Assembly: GCA_947367415.1 (NCBI GenBank)
Contig: CANBEE010000158.1
Coordinates: 1 to 6,421 of the forward strand
Reading direction: 5' to 3'
From: an uncultured Bacteroidales bacterium
Lineage (GTDB): Bacteria > Bacteroidota > Bacteroidia > Bacteroidales > Bacteroidaceae
Length of the DNA: 6,421 nucleotides
A program made the position numbers and the translations under genes. The notes beneath the pieces are model-generated. The model saw only the letters and a program-made list of their open reading frames with translations. It had not been told where the DNA came from and made no database searches. Shown here in pieces: positions 6,359-6,421 of this stretch (the stretch's first letter is position 1; each line of letters begins with the position of its first letter).

Positions 6359-6421
6359 AAATAGAAAGAAAAATCAAAGAATAAACGATAATTTGTCATT
6401 TTAGTTTTGCTTTACGTAAAC

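Noticed and set aside
6402..6420. Possible plus-strand promoter (TAGTTTTG at 6402-6409) and palindrome TTTACGTAAA (6411-6420) at the right edge
   Set aside because: The -7 match has no TTTG at the right distance upstream, and a 10-base palindrome in A/T-rich DNA is expected by chance. The window ends before any gene is seen.

Overview
The window looks like ordinary chromosomal DNA from an anaerobic member of the Bacteroidales, most likely Prevotella or a close relative. Three things point there. The proteins read as Bacteroidales versions of TilS, PpdK and GdhA. The two clearest promoters fit the Bacteroidetes sigma-70 pattern (TTTG-like -33, TAnnTTTG -7). The starts lack strong Shine-Dalgarno sequences and sit behind A/T-rich leaders. 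The genus is inferred from memory of protein families, not from a search.

Layout from left to right: (1) 1-150, the last 49 codons of a plus-strand gene, probably a DUF4248-family protein, markedly richer in G+C than what follows. (2) 151-237, a short convergent spacer with a strong hairpin ending in a GNRA-type tetraloop. (3) 238-1599, minus strand, tilS, the tRNA(Ile)-lysidine synthetase. (4) 1600-1892, a divergent intergenic region with a good promoter for the gene to its right. (5) 1893-4613, plus strand, ppdK, pyruvate phosphate dikinase, complete. (6) 4614-4958, a convergent spacer holding the ppdK terminator, a 169-bp inverted-repeat element that can fold end to end, and the gdhA terminator. 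(7) 4959-6293, minus strand, gdhA, an NADP-type glutamate dehydrogenase, complete. (8) 6294-6421, the gdhA leader and promoter plus A/T-rich sequence running off the edge.

The two metabolic genes belong to central carbon and nitrogen metabolism. PpdK interconverts pyruvate and phosphoenolpyruvate. GdhA fixes ammonium onto 2-oxoglutarate, the main assimilation route in many gut and rumen Bacteroidales. They are transcribed toward each other from promoters with the same layout (TTTC, 20 bases, TATCTTTG). TilS is an essential translation gene with no functional link to them; it is only a neighbour.

I see no defence island, prophage, CRISPR array, RNA gene or obvious new multi-gene system. The item most worth following up is the inverted-repeat element at 4707-4875. 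It resembles a dispersed palindromic or MITE-like repeat, and its imperfections are mostly G-U pairs when read as plus-strand RNA.
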